From assembly GCA_000727475.1 (NCBI GenBank), contig KL647307.1, forward strand, positions 1,022,701 through 1,086,700: a stretch of DNA of 64,000 nucleotides. The letters are read 5' to 3'. The notes under the pieces are model-generated. The model was not told the DNA's origin. It worked only from the letters and a program-made list of their open reading frames with translations, and did no database searches. This DNA comes from Sarcocystis neurona. Lineage: Eukaryota > Apicomplexa > Conoidasida > Eucoccidiorida > Sarcocystidae. Position 1 is the stretch's first letter; each line of letters opens with the position of its first letter. Position numbers and translations under genes: made by a program. Positions 25,758 through 37,193 of this stretch are shown piece by piece.

Positions 25758-25993
25758 GCGTAATTGTTCCAATGGTGAACATCGGTGACTGTAACAGGTG
25801 GAACAAGTGATATGTGAAAAGATACGTGTATGTGATTGAACTTGGTTTACGCGTCACCTCCAGACGCCAATTCGGGACGGCGGGCGCGTAATTGTTCCAG
25901 TGGCAAACATCGGTGACTGTAACAGGTGGAACAAGTGACGTGTGAAAACATACGTGTACGCGATAGAATTTGATTCACGCGTCACCTCCAAAT
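25758..25993. repeat. About 108-bp direct repeat, two diverged copies
   Basis: Copies at 25758-25865 and 25886-25993, period 128. Both contain GCGTAATTGTTCCA, CATCGGTGACTGTAACAGG, TGGAACAAGTGA and ACGCGTCACCTCCA, with scattered substitutions between. Confidence 0.92.
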
Positions 25994-27127
25994 GCAAACG
26001 CGGAGAACAGCGGTACTAGTGCCTGAGCATGACTAGGCTTTTCAATGTGATAAATCTGATGGACAGATCACCCAACAGGATAGAACACAACCTTAGAGGA
26101 GGATGATAACTCTGATTTTCTAGTAACGATCAGTAAAGTTTAACGTGGGGTGAAAGTATCCTGACTGGATTTCTCGAAAGGCGCTACCAGCGGAGGATGA
26201 GGGCAAGCTTTCTTGGAAAGAGGTCAGAGAAACGTACGAGACCTGGGATGATCAGAATCTGTGCAGAACGTGTGAAAGGTGTGTCCTCAGTATCATTACG
26301 CATTGTGTGTCCACAAGTAGCAGTACAAGGTTTACTGCTCGACTGTCAGTTGACGTACGCATGCTTAGCGCTCCCCTGTACCAATCTGCACTTCGACCAC
26401 GGCACCGCTGTGCCCGTGTGCCAACCATTTGATGTGGATGAGTTTGGCTACATTTTACAGCTGTCCGCATATTCGGACAGATTTGTGGTGGTGCTATGTC
26501 AATATTTTGGAAGCATGGTCAATGGAGCGTCTCCGCATTCCAGAGCTACTGGTAGCCCCCTAGGCAGTAGTGAGGGTACGGGTACGTTTCAGCATGGAAG
26601 CAAATATGAGGTATGGAGCAAACGCAGCTGCCACGTAGGTCAAGGCAGCCCAACGCGCGATACGGAGAAGGGCTTCAGTGGGACGGGTGGACGTGTTTCG
26701 GCGTACGGAAGAACAAAAGACACGTTTTCCGGCATGTGAACATGCGGAGCAAACGCAAACATGCCAAAAGCAAACGCAACAGTGGGCCGCTCACGTTGCA
26801 TGTCTATCGCCGGCTTCTGCGGCTGATTCCCAAGCCAGCAGATAACAGCCAGTTCTGCTTTGATATACAAGGCGTAGCATGCGTGCACATTTTAGCAAGG
26901 ACCTCCGTACGTACGTGGTGCAGAACACGTTGCACGTTGGGTGCACTTGCGCAGCCACGTGAAATAATGTCAAAGGCCCTGCTTGTCCGCGCCAGGGAGG
27001 CTCTGATGACCTTTACTCAACGACCGGTACAGGAGGTTAATACAAAATGTGTGGAATATTCGGGAAAATCGCAAAGAAGTGTACAACTAACGCGTGTGTA
27101 CCTGAGCGCGTGCTTGCACGGATCTGT

Positions 27128-27295
27128 CCCAGTGCGGTCCTCACACACTCTCCCGCTGGCAGCACTCTGCAAAGCGCCATTGCGGAAGCGCCCGCGTAAG
27201 TTTCTGTAGGGCCCAGTGCGGTCCTCACACACTCTCCCGCTGGCAGCAGTCTGCAAAGCGCCATCGCGGAAGCGCCCGCGTAAGTTTCTGTAGGG
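27128..27295. repeat. 84-bp tandem repeat, two copies
   Basis: Bases 27128-27211 and 27212-27295 share CCCAGTGCGGTCCTCACACA and continue through GCAAAGCGCCATNGCGGAAG to GTTTCTGTAGGG. Only a couple of substitutions are visible. Confidence 0.95.
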
Positions 27296-27530
27296 CCCTC
27301 TGGATATTCTGACGCACACACTTCAAAATTCTGCAAGATGCAAAGTTGTTTGTATAATGCACGCCAATTTCAGAGTTCCGGCGGAAGAGAACGTACGATT
27401 GTCGACGCTCACACCCGTAGACGTCACGTCCTGACTTCTTGACCGTCTCGCGCACCACACCGTAAGACGGATGCATAATTCCCTACAGATACTCTTCTAC
27501 ATCAGCCCTTGTGTAAACCAAATCTTTGAA

Positions 27531-27850
27531 ATGGGGACGCGCATTGTGGTGATTGGCGGACCGATCTCCTGCCTAACTATACTTCAAGAGCGTAGATGCA
27601 GAGGCTCGGGTGACGCTGCAGACAATTCACAAGAAGAGGATTTGATGTGATTTCTCTGCATCCTGACAGGTGTCCATTATGCAGAGGACACGGACAGCCG
27701 CGCAAATTCTTCTATCCCTCAGTAGCCCAGATCTTAGGTCCACTTTCAGTATGCCGACGCTCTCGCCAATTCAGCGCAGGCGTTTTCAACACGTAGCACT
27801 TTTGAGATACACTAGCAACATTCGAAATTGCTAATCTACAAGAAGTCTAG
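27531..27850 (+). pseudogene. Possible remnant or first exons of an FAD/NAD-binding protein
   Basis: ATG at 27531 opens MGTRIVVIGG, the first strand and glycine turn of a Rossmann FAD-binding fold. It continues PISCLT where such proteins have a GxGxxG loop, so two of the glycines are replaced. A second open stretch in another frame (about 27605-27790, no start codon) reads TRRGFDVISLHPDR and then GQPRKFFYPSVAQIL, as expected for the next part of such a fold. The only candid intron between them is too short to be real. It may be a decayed gene or a badly understood 5' end of the gene that follows. Confidence 0.25.
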
Positions 27851-28029
27851 TTGTCATAGAATTTTTTTGTGAACGCCCATGGATTTCCGTTTCGAAAAGG
27901 GACCTCTGTTCAAATATGTAGAGGCAGTGTTTGTTCTTCGTTAACCGCACCGTATCTCGTCTTGTGCCGTGCACGTACACATGTATGTCTGTGCCACCAT
28001 TGACGGTGTTGCGAGTGGGAACTACAAAG

Positions 28030-28924
28030 TATGTGCCTGGACATAGGCTGGGAATTTTTCACAACGCTCTGCCCACAGCTGATCTCGCGCAGGACTTGCA
28101 CTCTGAACGCATGCAGCTTTTCCACGCTTTATTTAGGTAACGTCGAAATCTCTTCCTGATTAATTTCGTTCGAGTGGGCGTATAGCACACGGTGTGAACA
28201 AGTGATGGACACTGTCGTCGAAGGTGTACCCAGGCGTGTGCACCTATTTGCATCGGATTGTAGTTGAGAGTGTTCCACGGCGTCGTTCAACCTTTATCGT
28301 GGACCCACAAGCCAAAAGCACCCCTTTGTTTGAAGCGGACACCCGTGTATTTACGGCGCGACATCAACTTACTCTGCGGCCTACGAACTCATGTGGTACA
28401 CATTTCAGCGGCGCACAGTCAAGCCCTCGTATACGTCAGGCTGCTTTGACGTAACACAATGTGAGGCTGTTTGCAGTCACTGTAAATCACGCTCCTCCTC
28501 AGTCCTGGTCAGCGGTTGGAGAGACAGTGTGCGAGAAGCTGTCTACAAGCGTGGATTCTGACAACGAGAAGAAAATAATATGCAAGCGTAAGTAGTCGCT
28601 TTGGAGGCATGGGGCAGACCGTTGTGCGGATGAATGTATACAAGTGCCACAAAGACGTGCTCTCGCCTGCGCAGTCTTCGAGCAAGAGATCCTAGAATGC
28701 GGGTGAATGTGTAATCAGTGTCTCAAAGTCGTGCTCTCACCTGCGCGGTCTGCGAACAAGAGATCCTACAATGTTTCGTGGCGTCACCCCCGAACGACAC
28801 ACACAACGGGAGGGGCCCAGCCGCCAGGCAGCAACGACACCAAAGACGCCTTTTCCACCACAATAAGCGAGAGTACAGTTTTGACAGAATCTGAAGGAAA
28901 ATGCGAAGTCCGTGCTAGTCCTCC
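28030..28924 (+). CDS. Probable multi-exon gene, product unknown
   Basis: Successive open segments have good splice borders and matching phase: about 28030-28136 (LGIFHNALPTADLAQDLHSE; donor GTAACG), 28271-28428 (IVDPQAKSTPLFEADTRVFT; donor GTATAC), 28477-28587 (acceptor TTTGCAG; contains SVDSDNEKKIICK; donor GTAAGT), 28675-28702 (acceptor CCTGCGCAG; LFEQEILEC; donor GTGAAT) and about 28835-28924 (NDTKDAFSTTISESTVLTES). Composition is protein-like and none of these frames has a usable ATG, which is why simple ORF finding misses them. Possible later exons lie at 29006-29069 (IGELFEHFTNKQLYDRIRS before a GTATGA donor) and 29340-29669. The 5' end is unresolved. No domain is recognised. The fourth exon has a dead duplicate at 28749. 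Confidence 0.42.
28631..28773. repeat. About 70-bp direct repeat that duplicated an exon
   Basis: Copies at 28631-28699 and 28704-28773, period 74. The first carries a good acceptor (CTGCGCAG) before its exon. In the second the same site reads CTGCGCGG, so the acceptor is lost. CAAGAGATCCTA is shared. Confidence 0.85.
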
Positions 28925-29339
28925 GTGACGGTGTGTGCCCCCGACTGGTGCCGCGGACACACTAGCTTCTGAACATGTTGTAGACAGCCCTATGTCGACG
29001 CACTGACGAGAGATTGGCGAACTTTTCGAGCACTTCACCAATAAGCAGCTCTACGATCGTATCCGAAGCGTATGAGGCACTTCCGATGCGAGCAATTGCA
29101 TCTTTAAGGCCCTCTCGAGCGAGCGACTGTTAGAGTGACGCGCTTATTCTTATGACGTGAGTGGTCCAGGACGTATCAGCCTTGCCCAGCTGATCCTTAT
29201 TTTGCGTGTGTGCGTCATAATATATGATGTTGCTTACGTACATGGATGTTTGTACTACACGGACGCGCGTCTACTAACGCGAAGGCAAATAGACGCACAT
29301 ATATATAGGCAAATGTGTACATGACTACGTACTTTGTAG

Positions 29340-29669
29340 AGGACGCGCAACGGCAGCAGATCCTACACGCCAACTTGCCCACGAATCGACTGTCATCAGA
29401 GCAGTCAATTCTGCTTACGTATTGGTGCGCCTTCCCGAAAAGAATCCGCCGTTCGCAGGAGCCGCCCGCACTCTCACAGAGGAGCAGCACGCAGGAACTC
29501 CCGCCAGTATAGTCACCGTGCACGCGCACACCCACCGCATCGCCGCCGCTTTGGGGCCTTGTAAGCAATGGGGACGTTGAACATCCCTTCGTACGTCGAC
29601 GCAAAGAAAAAGTCCCACTACGTGCAGGGAAGCACGTCACGGCTATCCTGCAGCATCTCCATGCAGCCT
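29340..29669 (+). CDS. Possible terminal exons of an unknown gene
   Basis: From the AG at about 29338 all three forward frames stay open for about 165 bases, in GC-rich sequence. The frame reading RLPEKNPPFAGAARTLTEEQ then HRIAAALGP reaches a GTAAGC donor at 29561. It joins in phase to 29631-29669, which gives WKHVTAILQHLHAA and a stop. This is suggestive of a C-terminus, perhaps of the gene starting near 28.0 kb. No family is recognised. Confidence 0.28.
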
Positions 29670-31221
29670 AGTTTCCGCGTGCTGCGAGCCCCTAGTGCAG
29701 AACCTGTTGGAAAGTGCACACTTCGCCGTGTCGGGAGTACGTCGTGCCATAACTTATGTGTGGTTTAAAAGCCTGGGCACTTCACTCTGTTAGCCTTATG
29801 CTCAGAAAGCTACAGCAAGCGCTACTTCACCCGCTTATCTCTCGAAGTGGTCTCTTCGTCTAAAATGCACGACTATGCCGCCTGATCTGAGCGGTCACCC
29901 TATATGGCAGGGAACGACAACTTCCTCTTCGTACGTAGCCAGCACTAAGTGAAACACAGCGTGTCAACGGTGTTTCAGTACGCTCTGCAGGAGGATTCTT
30001 GTCCTGCACGCGTGCACAAGGGTGTTTTCTTCGGCGTCAGGGCAGCTGTGCCCTATAGTTCGCAGATAATCTTTGTTTTGAAGTTCACTGCTTGCGCGGC
30101 GTTTGATACATACACGAAGCCTCTTACTCACATACAGATAGCGCACCCCAGGGAAGCAGCCAGCACACCATTTTATCAGGCGCGTTCTCAAAATCTTTCA
30201 AGTTGTTTCTTCGACCAACAGACTGGTGGTTTCCTCTGAGACGCCGGACAAACACATGAAATTATGCTGTCCGCTCGCACCAAGACAACTACGAAGACAA
30301 TCACTCGCTCACGAAGGAGCGCTCAAAGCCTGTGCGCCTCTCCACGAGGGAGGCAGAGGCTTTCTGAAGTTCGAATGTGTGCTCAAATCAATACTTCACA
30401 GCCCTCGTCCATTCCCACTCTGTGCTGCTGCGAAGGCGGCTACATCAGCAACATGTGGTGTCCTTCACCACGACGGGCTCGGTACAACTGCGTTATCCTC
30501 CTTAGATTTCTTCAGCACGCGTCAAGGGAATACAGGTAGAGTTGCACCGAACACTACATGCTCGCGTGCCTCTTCACGTAGCAGTGTATAGACGATTACT
30601 GTGCCATTTCGCGGCTCTACGACACTGTGGGATCTGTGATCATAATATTCCTTGCTACTTAAGAGTGGGTCGGATCACGACCAACAGGTGGAGGTCTCAC
30701 CCACGTGCCAATGCAGTTGTTGTACGCTTTCGCCCGAATAACGAAAAGTGCGAAGCACCAGGGCTGCAGTACTGAAGTGCCTCCCACCTCGATCCTCCTT
30801 TCGCTCTACCTCTTACTCTATCCTCATATTCGCGTGTGTATGGATCTACCAATCCACTCACCTCTACACCTACGTTTGAACATATTCGCGTGTGTATGGA
30901 TCTACCAATCCACTCACCTCTACACCTACGTTTGAAAAGTCGCTACCCGCTCTGAAAGCGTTGTATGTACTCGTCCCAGTAGCTCACACACCCAACAGAC
31001 AACTGTTTGTTCTACTCGTCTGTTCTGCTGTGCTGTGAGATGTCTTAGGTGCCAAGGTGCCGACCGTCTTGTGTTTCTTCCCCTAATCTTTATACGGTCC
31101 TTGGGGAGTGCCTGCGTGAAACGCCAAAGAACTCCAGAATTTTCAGCGAGTGCAGGCTTGCGCTCGTGCCGTTCCTCCGGGGATCCTTCGTAGTCGCCAA
31201 CAAAGGTGACCTTTAGCTAAG
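29670..31221. other. Intergenic stretch with no supported gene
   Basis: Small overlapping ORFs only (for example 30226-30591 and 30264-30539, both plus strand in different frames). No motif or splice evidence. It contains the 56-bp tandem repeat at 30825-30936. Confidence 0.55.
30825..30936. repeat. 56-bp perfect tandem repeat, two copies
   Basis: Bases 30825-30880 and 30881-30936 are identical, each beginning CATATTCGCGTGTGTATGGA and ending ACCTACGTTTGAA. Confidence 0.96.
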
Positions 31222-32941
31222 ATGGGCTACTCATCCAGTGCGGCTGCCGCTGATGCTGCTGCTGCAGCTGCCCTGTCAGATCCGTACCTGGGTGCGTCCG
31301 CCTTTTAGGAAAATTATTTTTTGCAGCTGATACAGTTCAGTGCCTTCTGCGGAAGCAATAACGGTAGTAGTGGTATCAAACAGCAGGACCCCCTCCTGTT
31401 CCTCGCTCTGCAGGCGAGCGCCGGTTGTCTCGAGGAGCCGAAGAGTATTCCTTGTCTCAGTGATGTGGATCGTAGGCATGCGGACACCGCTGCGGCTGAA
31501 GCAGGTGGGGCTGGGGAGTCTTCGCGTACGAAGCGCTTCGACTCAAGGAATGCAGCGATCCGGGTGACGCGATATACACTCTTCCTCTACCACGCCATAG
31601 GTAGCGTTGCACTTGGGCGCTTAGGCACAAGCAGGTGTCACGGGCAGCGACACAGCAATGCAAACAGCTGTATTGGATTTGCTCGATAGCACTACTGCAG
31701 TCAGTATACAACTTCTACAGAGATATAATTTGCGTACAGAGCCTACGACAGTGCACTGTACTGTCTCAACATGCCTTCGCCGGGACTGCGTCTGTAGTCT
31801 TCGTGCAGGTAGTTCGACTACCGCAACAAGCCGTACGCAGTCGGACAAACAGGACGTAATAGAATGACTCAGCGTTTGTCCAGAAGAGTGGATCCCGGGT
31901 GACAATACAAATTTTCTCGGTCTGGAGAATAAAGGCAAGAAGAAGGCGAACGCTCTAGACAGTCGCCCTTTTCCTTATAGGTGGCAGCCTCTGATCTATA
32001 CACGCCACCACTGGGAGATGATTATGGCCAGAAGGGCGCGCACGAAGGAGATTTAGGAAGCGGTTCGAACAAACGCAGCGCGCATAAGATTCTTGTGAAT
32101 ACGAATAACAGATCGGCTGATGAAACAGCCCCTACGAGCCTGTTCAAACGTTGGTAGCGTGTGACGGTAGATTACGGTAGGTACATCATTGCGCTGCCTG
32201 CAGAAGATCTCTACATACTCTACGTAGGTTTTTCAAGTAGGCTACGGGCGCAGCAGATGCCCGGTGCGTATCAGGTGCAGCCTCCGCGGGGTCCCCAGTT
32301 CTTACCTTTCCTTCCAGGCGGCTAGGAGACTAGTGAAAGTGAGGCGCGGTTGCTTGTGCTACAACAAGTATATACACTCATGTCCTCTCGTAGAGCACCC
32401 GAACCGCCAACCAGGCTCAGCACGCTATAGATGACGGCTGCGCGTCTGTATCGCCTGCTCTACATCTTCTCCGCAGCACACAGGAGATTGACTACCGCGG
32501 CACTGAGTCGAAGAAGCAGGCTACTTCGTCACTTTGTCACAAACCGAAGCAGCAACCACCACACGCAGTCCCGAAGCAATTGAAGCGCTGCAGCTTCTCC
32601 CCACACGCAGTAGCGGCAGGGGAGTTGTGTAAATAGAGAAGGAGAACATTGTGTAGCGCACTACTGTGCGCAGACAAGCAAAGCGACCTCCACACAATTA
32701 CGTGCTGCAGCTCCTGCTGCCTCTAGGAACAGCAGCGTACCACGAACGGCAGTAGCTGCTTGGTGTAGGTGGTCTTATGTGCACACTTGAGCAATGGTGC
32801 GGCCGCAGTATACGAAGCTAACGTCGCCGGCAGCAGCACCAAACGTAGTTCAATTTGTGGGACGCCGCTGCAGCAGAGTAAACAACTCCCAGGTCAAACC
32901 AGTTCTCCCGTCTTGAATGGGACACAACGAGCTCCGGTGTA
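31222..32941 (+). CDS. Probable multi-exon gene with alanine-rich N-terminus, product unknown
   Basis: Exon 1 (31222-31291) starts ATG and reads MGYSSSAAAADAAAAAALSD. It joins in phase to 31341-31363, 31414-31471 (acceptor CTCTGCAG) and 31505-31563 (ESSRTKRFDSRNAAIR). An exon beginning at 31622 or 31636 follows, then 31981-32153 (acceptor CTTATAG; SDLYTPPLGDDYGQKGAHEG) and 32236-about 32324. That last exon either stops after GPQFLPFLPGG or splices on from CAG at 32276. If it splices, exons near 32394-32613 (QAQHAIDDGCASVSPALHLL) and 32769-32941 complete the protein. These segments lack ATG but have protein-like composition and correct phase. The product is rich in alanine, serine and lysine, with no recognised domain. 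Minus-strand frames in 31276-31479 are also open, so the strand is not beyond doubt. Confidence 0.42.
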
Positions 32942-35900
32942 GCAAGGCAACGCTTTTCTGCGGCTGACCAGTACATGGGCGCGAATTGTAGACGGCGTCG
33001 GCTGCAAGACTCCTGTCTTGTTCGTTGTTTGCCTGTTGGCAGACGTAGCGAAGGTACGGTGTCTTCAGTCGCAGCTTCTGCGGCGTCTGCCTACGTGTTT
33101 GCAGTAAGTTCCTCTTTTATATCTCATTATGGTCTTTCCATTGGATCTTGCCACCCACGCACAGTCCACCCAGCCCTTGCAGATGCGGTCAAGGCAAAGC
33201 ACCGAATACGTGTGTTCTGGGTGGCCACTCCCTCCTGAATGTTGGAAGGCGCCTCTTCCCCAGGGTAGCACCAAACACACACAGATACAATTATATACAC
33301 TAAATCATACCTTCGTAGATCCCGTCCATGTACAAGCTGCACGAATTTACTTCGGTAACTCTTACATCAGTGATAATGTATTTACTAGGCCCAGTGACAC
33401 TCCATGCGAGAGCTTCGTCGACAGCCGTTTTTTTTTCTGCCTACTCCGCTTCACACCCGTACCTCGTGAACGTACAGCACACGACCGCACCTTCAGTCTA
33501 TTGTTAACCTACGGCATATGAATCGGAAAAATTAGATCCAGATAGTCGAAGTGTAGGGTGTATGTCCGTGTGTGCGTGGACAGTTGCACACTCAAACACG
33601 TGAAAGTGAGCAGGAGATCGTGGCAAATATGTGTGTCGCTGCTTTGATATCGAGGCATAACTACAGGCGACTTCGCCGTGAAAGGGGCTTCCAGGAAGAA
33701 AAGCGGGTGAAGGCAAATGCGTGTAGGAATTAGGTACACTGCAGATAGGAGACACGCATACAAAATAGATGTATGGGGGAAAAGGGGACAAAGGAAAGGA
33801 AGAAGAGGGTTGTTGATCCGAATGAAAATGTGGAGACAGGAGGGCCCCGCTGCGCGAGGTATGCAGAAGTATCGGCCAAGCATGGAAGACGAGCGGTACC
33901 GCGGCGCGCGACGCTGGACCCCAGGGCTTTTTCTAACAAACCCGTGGAGAGACCCTTATTTACATGCTCAACACTTTCAAAGGAAAGGCATGTATAAGCT
34001 CAGACGGTCAGGGTTGGTATAGAAAACGAGAAGCAATCAATGCAGTGAAGGGTACCCGGAAGATAATTGCCTAATAACAAAGAGAAGAAAAATCTCTGTC
34101 TCTTATTACACCAAAGAATTGGACATGTAGCTCTTGAGGAAAAGCGGTGAATTCACCGACGGGAGCCTGTAATCCGGCACACGGTTTGTGTATAAATAAT
34201 TGTTGACTGCCACAGTTGCCAATACGCACGCACTTCTCCGTACCAGCAGAGGCACAAGTTCATCCGCAGTTGTACACAAAGCTAGACATTAGCGTGTAGG
34301 TACAGAATGCGTGCGGGCAGATCGGATGACAAAAGTACATGCGAAGATACATGTATATACGTACCAGGATGCCCCCGCCTTCATCGGATGGGTAAATAGG
34401 AGCGCACTTATCCGGGTGCGTGCAGGCTACGGGCCCACGTGCAACCTTTAAAGCGGTGAATTTCCTTGTGCGTATTCTTTCGTGAAGAGGCACAATGGAC
34501 GCACATTTGCCGTATAGCGGACACTTCAGCGTGCATGAAGAAAGGCTAATATATTGCACATGGATGGATGTGTCTATCTATCTATATATATGTATTTACA
34601 TACACACACATAGATATGCATGCAAGTTCACCCATACACATTATAATGGCTATTTTTCGAGAAGTGTCTTGAGAGAATTCCGTATACACACGTACGTGTA
34701 CATGAAGACGTTCACGTGGAGGTCCGTGTACTCACATGCGCTACAAAGCTGTCTTTAGTCAGACGCTTGATGTATACACGTACTCCTTAAGTGAAATTCA
34801 CCTGTGTCCGTTCGCAGAGTGCTAGCAAAGTCAAAATTTGGAAAATGTTGACAGTTCGACGCTGTGAAGGGACGTGAAAAACACTGCAGTCTTTATTCGA
34901 AATGAGAGATGTCCCATGAAAACGGAAGGCTCGCTAGCATGCAGCATGCTGAAAATCATGTAGAAAATGTTTTGAGTACCACGGGCGACGGCCAACGAGG
35001 TTTTCCTTTTCGGCAGACGTATCACCCTGAAGATGCCCTTAGTTCCATGCCCAACACTTTCAAAGAAAAGGCATATTTATGGCAAAAAAGGTTTTCACTC
35101 CAGTCCGTGTCTGTCCATTACGATGTGATATTTGTGTGGAACGGGAAAGCTGTTTGGCCGTTGACGACTGCGTGTCTGCATCTAAAAGTTGCGTGTTTCG
35201 TCTTTTTTTTCTTTTTCTCCAAACGTTAGCATTGAACTGTGTACCCGAACTGTTTTGCTCACCAGCCTGCGTAACGTTTTTTGGATGAGGAGAGGCTCCC
35301 CAGCAGTTCCATGCTGTGGACATCTTTTTCGTATGTCTTCCCTGCTACGGCAACACTGCTTCGCCTGCTTGCGACTTGCAACGTTTGGCTCCTAATATAC
35401 AACGTATTCGTTCTCTAGTGTTTTCCACTCCGTCGCACCCCTTCATTTTCAGTCACCAACGCGACGACTCGTGATGTTCGGAACTCTAAGCATCAAACAC
35501 AGACCACGAATCTCTTGGGTCACGTCGACCATCATCATCATCAGTTCGATAAAATTGTTGAACGCTGTTGTGTTTATGGGTAGCCGTCAGAAGATCACTA
35601 GAGTATTTGAACCGTCTTCCCCAACTTTGCACATGTGCTCCTGTTTGTATTTCTTTGAATGATGGGTCGTACGCAGCCGTACGGGCTGACGTCATCAAAC
35701 TCAAAATTGGTGGACGCGGATGTAATACAAGCTTGGAACCAGAAGCACCACTGTGTATTTCTCTCTCAATTCATAACTCACACTGTGCATTTATACACTG
35801 TTACGTACTTACTTGAGGTTCGGTTGACGCTTGGCTCGTCACTTACAAAAACCTACAGCGTGTTTGTAAAAATATCTACATATCTACAGAGCCACTCATA

Positions 35901-37193
35901 CATCCCCGGCCTATGCAGATTCAGTCAGTTATTCCCGCGTGTACTCTTGAGGCAGGCCAATTTCATTCGACTCCGCTGTACATCCGGCAGGCGTAGCGTA
36001 ACACACGTACTTTGGCACAGGTCCGGTTGCTATGGACGTGTATGGTCTCCGGGATATCTACACGCACGTTGATGCTTGCATATGTTCGTTACGTGTGCTG
36101 ATATATCTGATATGTGTGTATGCTTCTGTCCAGTCAGACGTGTACTCAGGAGCTTTCGTACTCCACTGAGACGGACGACATCCACGCTCGAGTTTGTCGG
36201 CTGCAAACTGTTTACGATGCCTGTGCTGCAACAGTTTTGTGTGGTTGCATCGATTAAGCGGCAAGCTTGGTTTCTAGTATCCAATTTTCCCTTTCTGGGT
36301 TCTTGTCCTCCATTTGTGGATGTGCGTCCTCCTCCTTTTTACGTGATGTACACACGAAAGCACGTCTTTTTCTCTTTTGTCTGCAATAGGGGTACACAAA
36401 CTCTGTTTGTATGTTTCCACTGTCTGCGCTGTGTCGAAACGCAATTACCGGTACGAAGGGTGCTATACCACTTACATTTTGCATTGTACGCCCCACCGTC
36501 ATGCTTGCCTCCAGACAGGGAAATCGATTTTTAGAAGGCCCTGCCCAAGAGAACAACAGGTCGGGTACTTTTGCTTCTCGCCAGGCCAAGGCCGCAACTC
36601 ACCTCGTGTGCGTTGGCGACGGCCTTTTCCTGGTGCCAGTGGTTCTGTTGGCCGATACGTGAGCACGGGGTGCCCGGCGAAAAATGATGTGAAGGGGTGT
36701 TCCAGCGTATCTTTATGCGGGTAAGCGAAGAAAATTTTCGCGCGTCGGCGGGGTAAAGGAGGATGTGGCAGATCACACGACGCGTAGAAGCTTGAATCAT
36801 TGATAGCGAGCCCCTCGTTCGTTTCGTTTGCTGGATTTGCATGCCCGTATGAGGCATCACTGATTGTCGTCTTCATTATCACCACGTCCCGCCTGTAAGT
36901 TTACTGAAGGGCGGGTGTTTTCTGTCTTCGTCTTTCCTGACTTGCGTCCCCCCCTCCCACAGAGGCTTCGCGTCGTTTCCACATCGCTGAAGTGCCAGTT
37001 CTCAGTTGGACAAGAGTGCTTTTTATTTGTTGACTCGCGAGAATCAAGAAACGATGTGCAGGCGCAGGTTTTGCCAGGCGAGGAAAGCCAATCCTGCTGC
37101 TTTCACCCTCACGCAAGTCCTACTCTCGACGCTGGTGCAACACTCGGTGGATCGAGCAGAAGAAGTACGTTTTTGTTGACAGCTTGGGCGACG
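32942..37193. other. Intergenic stretch with no supported gene
   Basis: Several ORFs of 60-150 codons occur on both strands with no motif. The two most protein-like are 33717-34022 and 34909-35229 (plus strand). They share a short similar segment (AACACTTTCAAAG then AAAGGCAT) but in different reading frames, so they are not paralogues. Microsatellite-like CTAT/CA runs occur near 34580-34615. The upstream part of the F-box ORF (36864-37193) is open but reads like leader sequence. Confidence 0.5.

Larger units (their letters stand above)
24901..27480. other. Intergenic stretch with repeats and no supported gene
   Basis: The region starts with CATA/GTAT tetranucleotide runs at about 24970-25015. 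ORFs at 26197-26739 (180 codons) and 26613-27209 (198 codons), both plus strand, overlap in different frames. Neither has a motif or splice support, and the second runs through a tandem repeat. I treat them as non-coding. Confidence 0.5.

Noticed and set aside
26197..27209. ORFs of 180 and 198 codons (plus strand)
   Set aside because: They overlap each other in different frames and the second runs through an 84-bp tandem repeat; no domain.
31276..31479. Minus-strand ORF resembling an RNase P p29 (Pop4) fragment
   Set aside because: The resemblance is a short TETRNTL-like stretch only; no continuing exon was found and the plus strand gives a better chain of exons.
33968..35075. Possible paralogous ORFs at 33717-34022 and 34909-35229
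   Set aside because: The shared nucleotide segment lies in different reading frames, so they are not coding duplicates.
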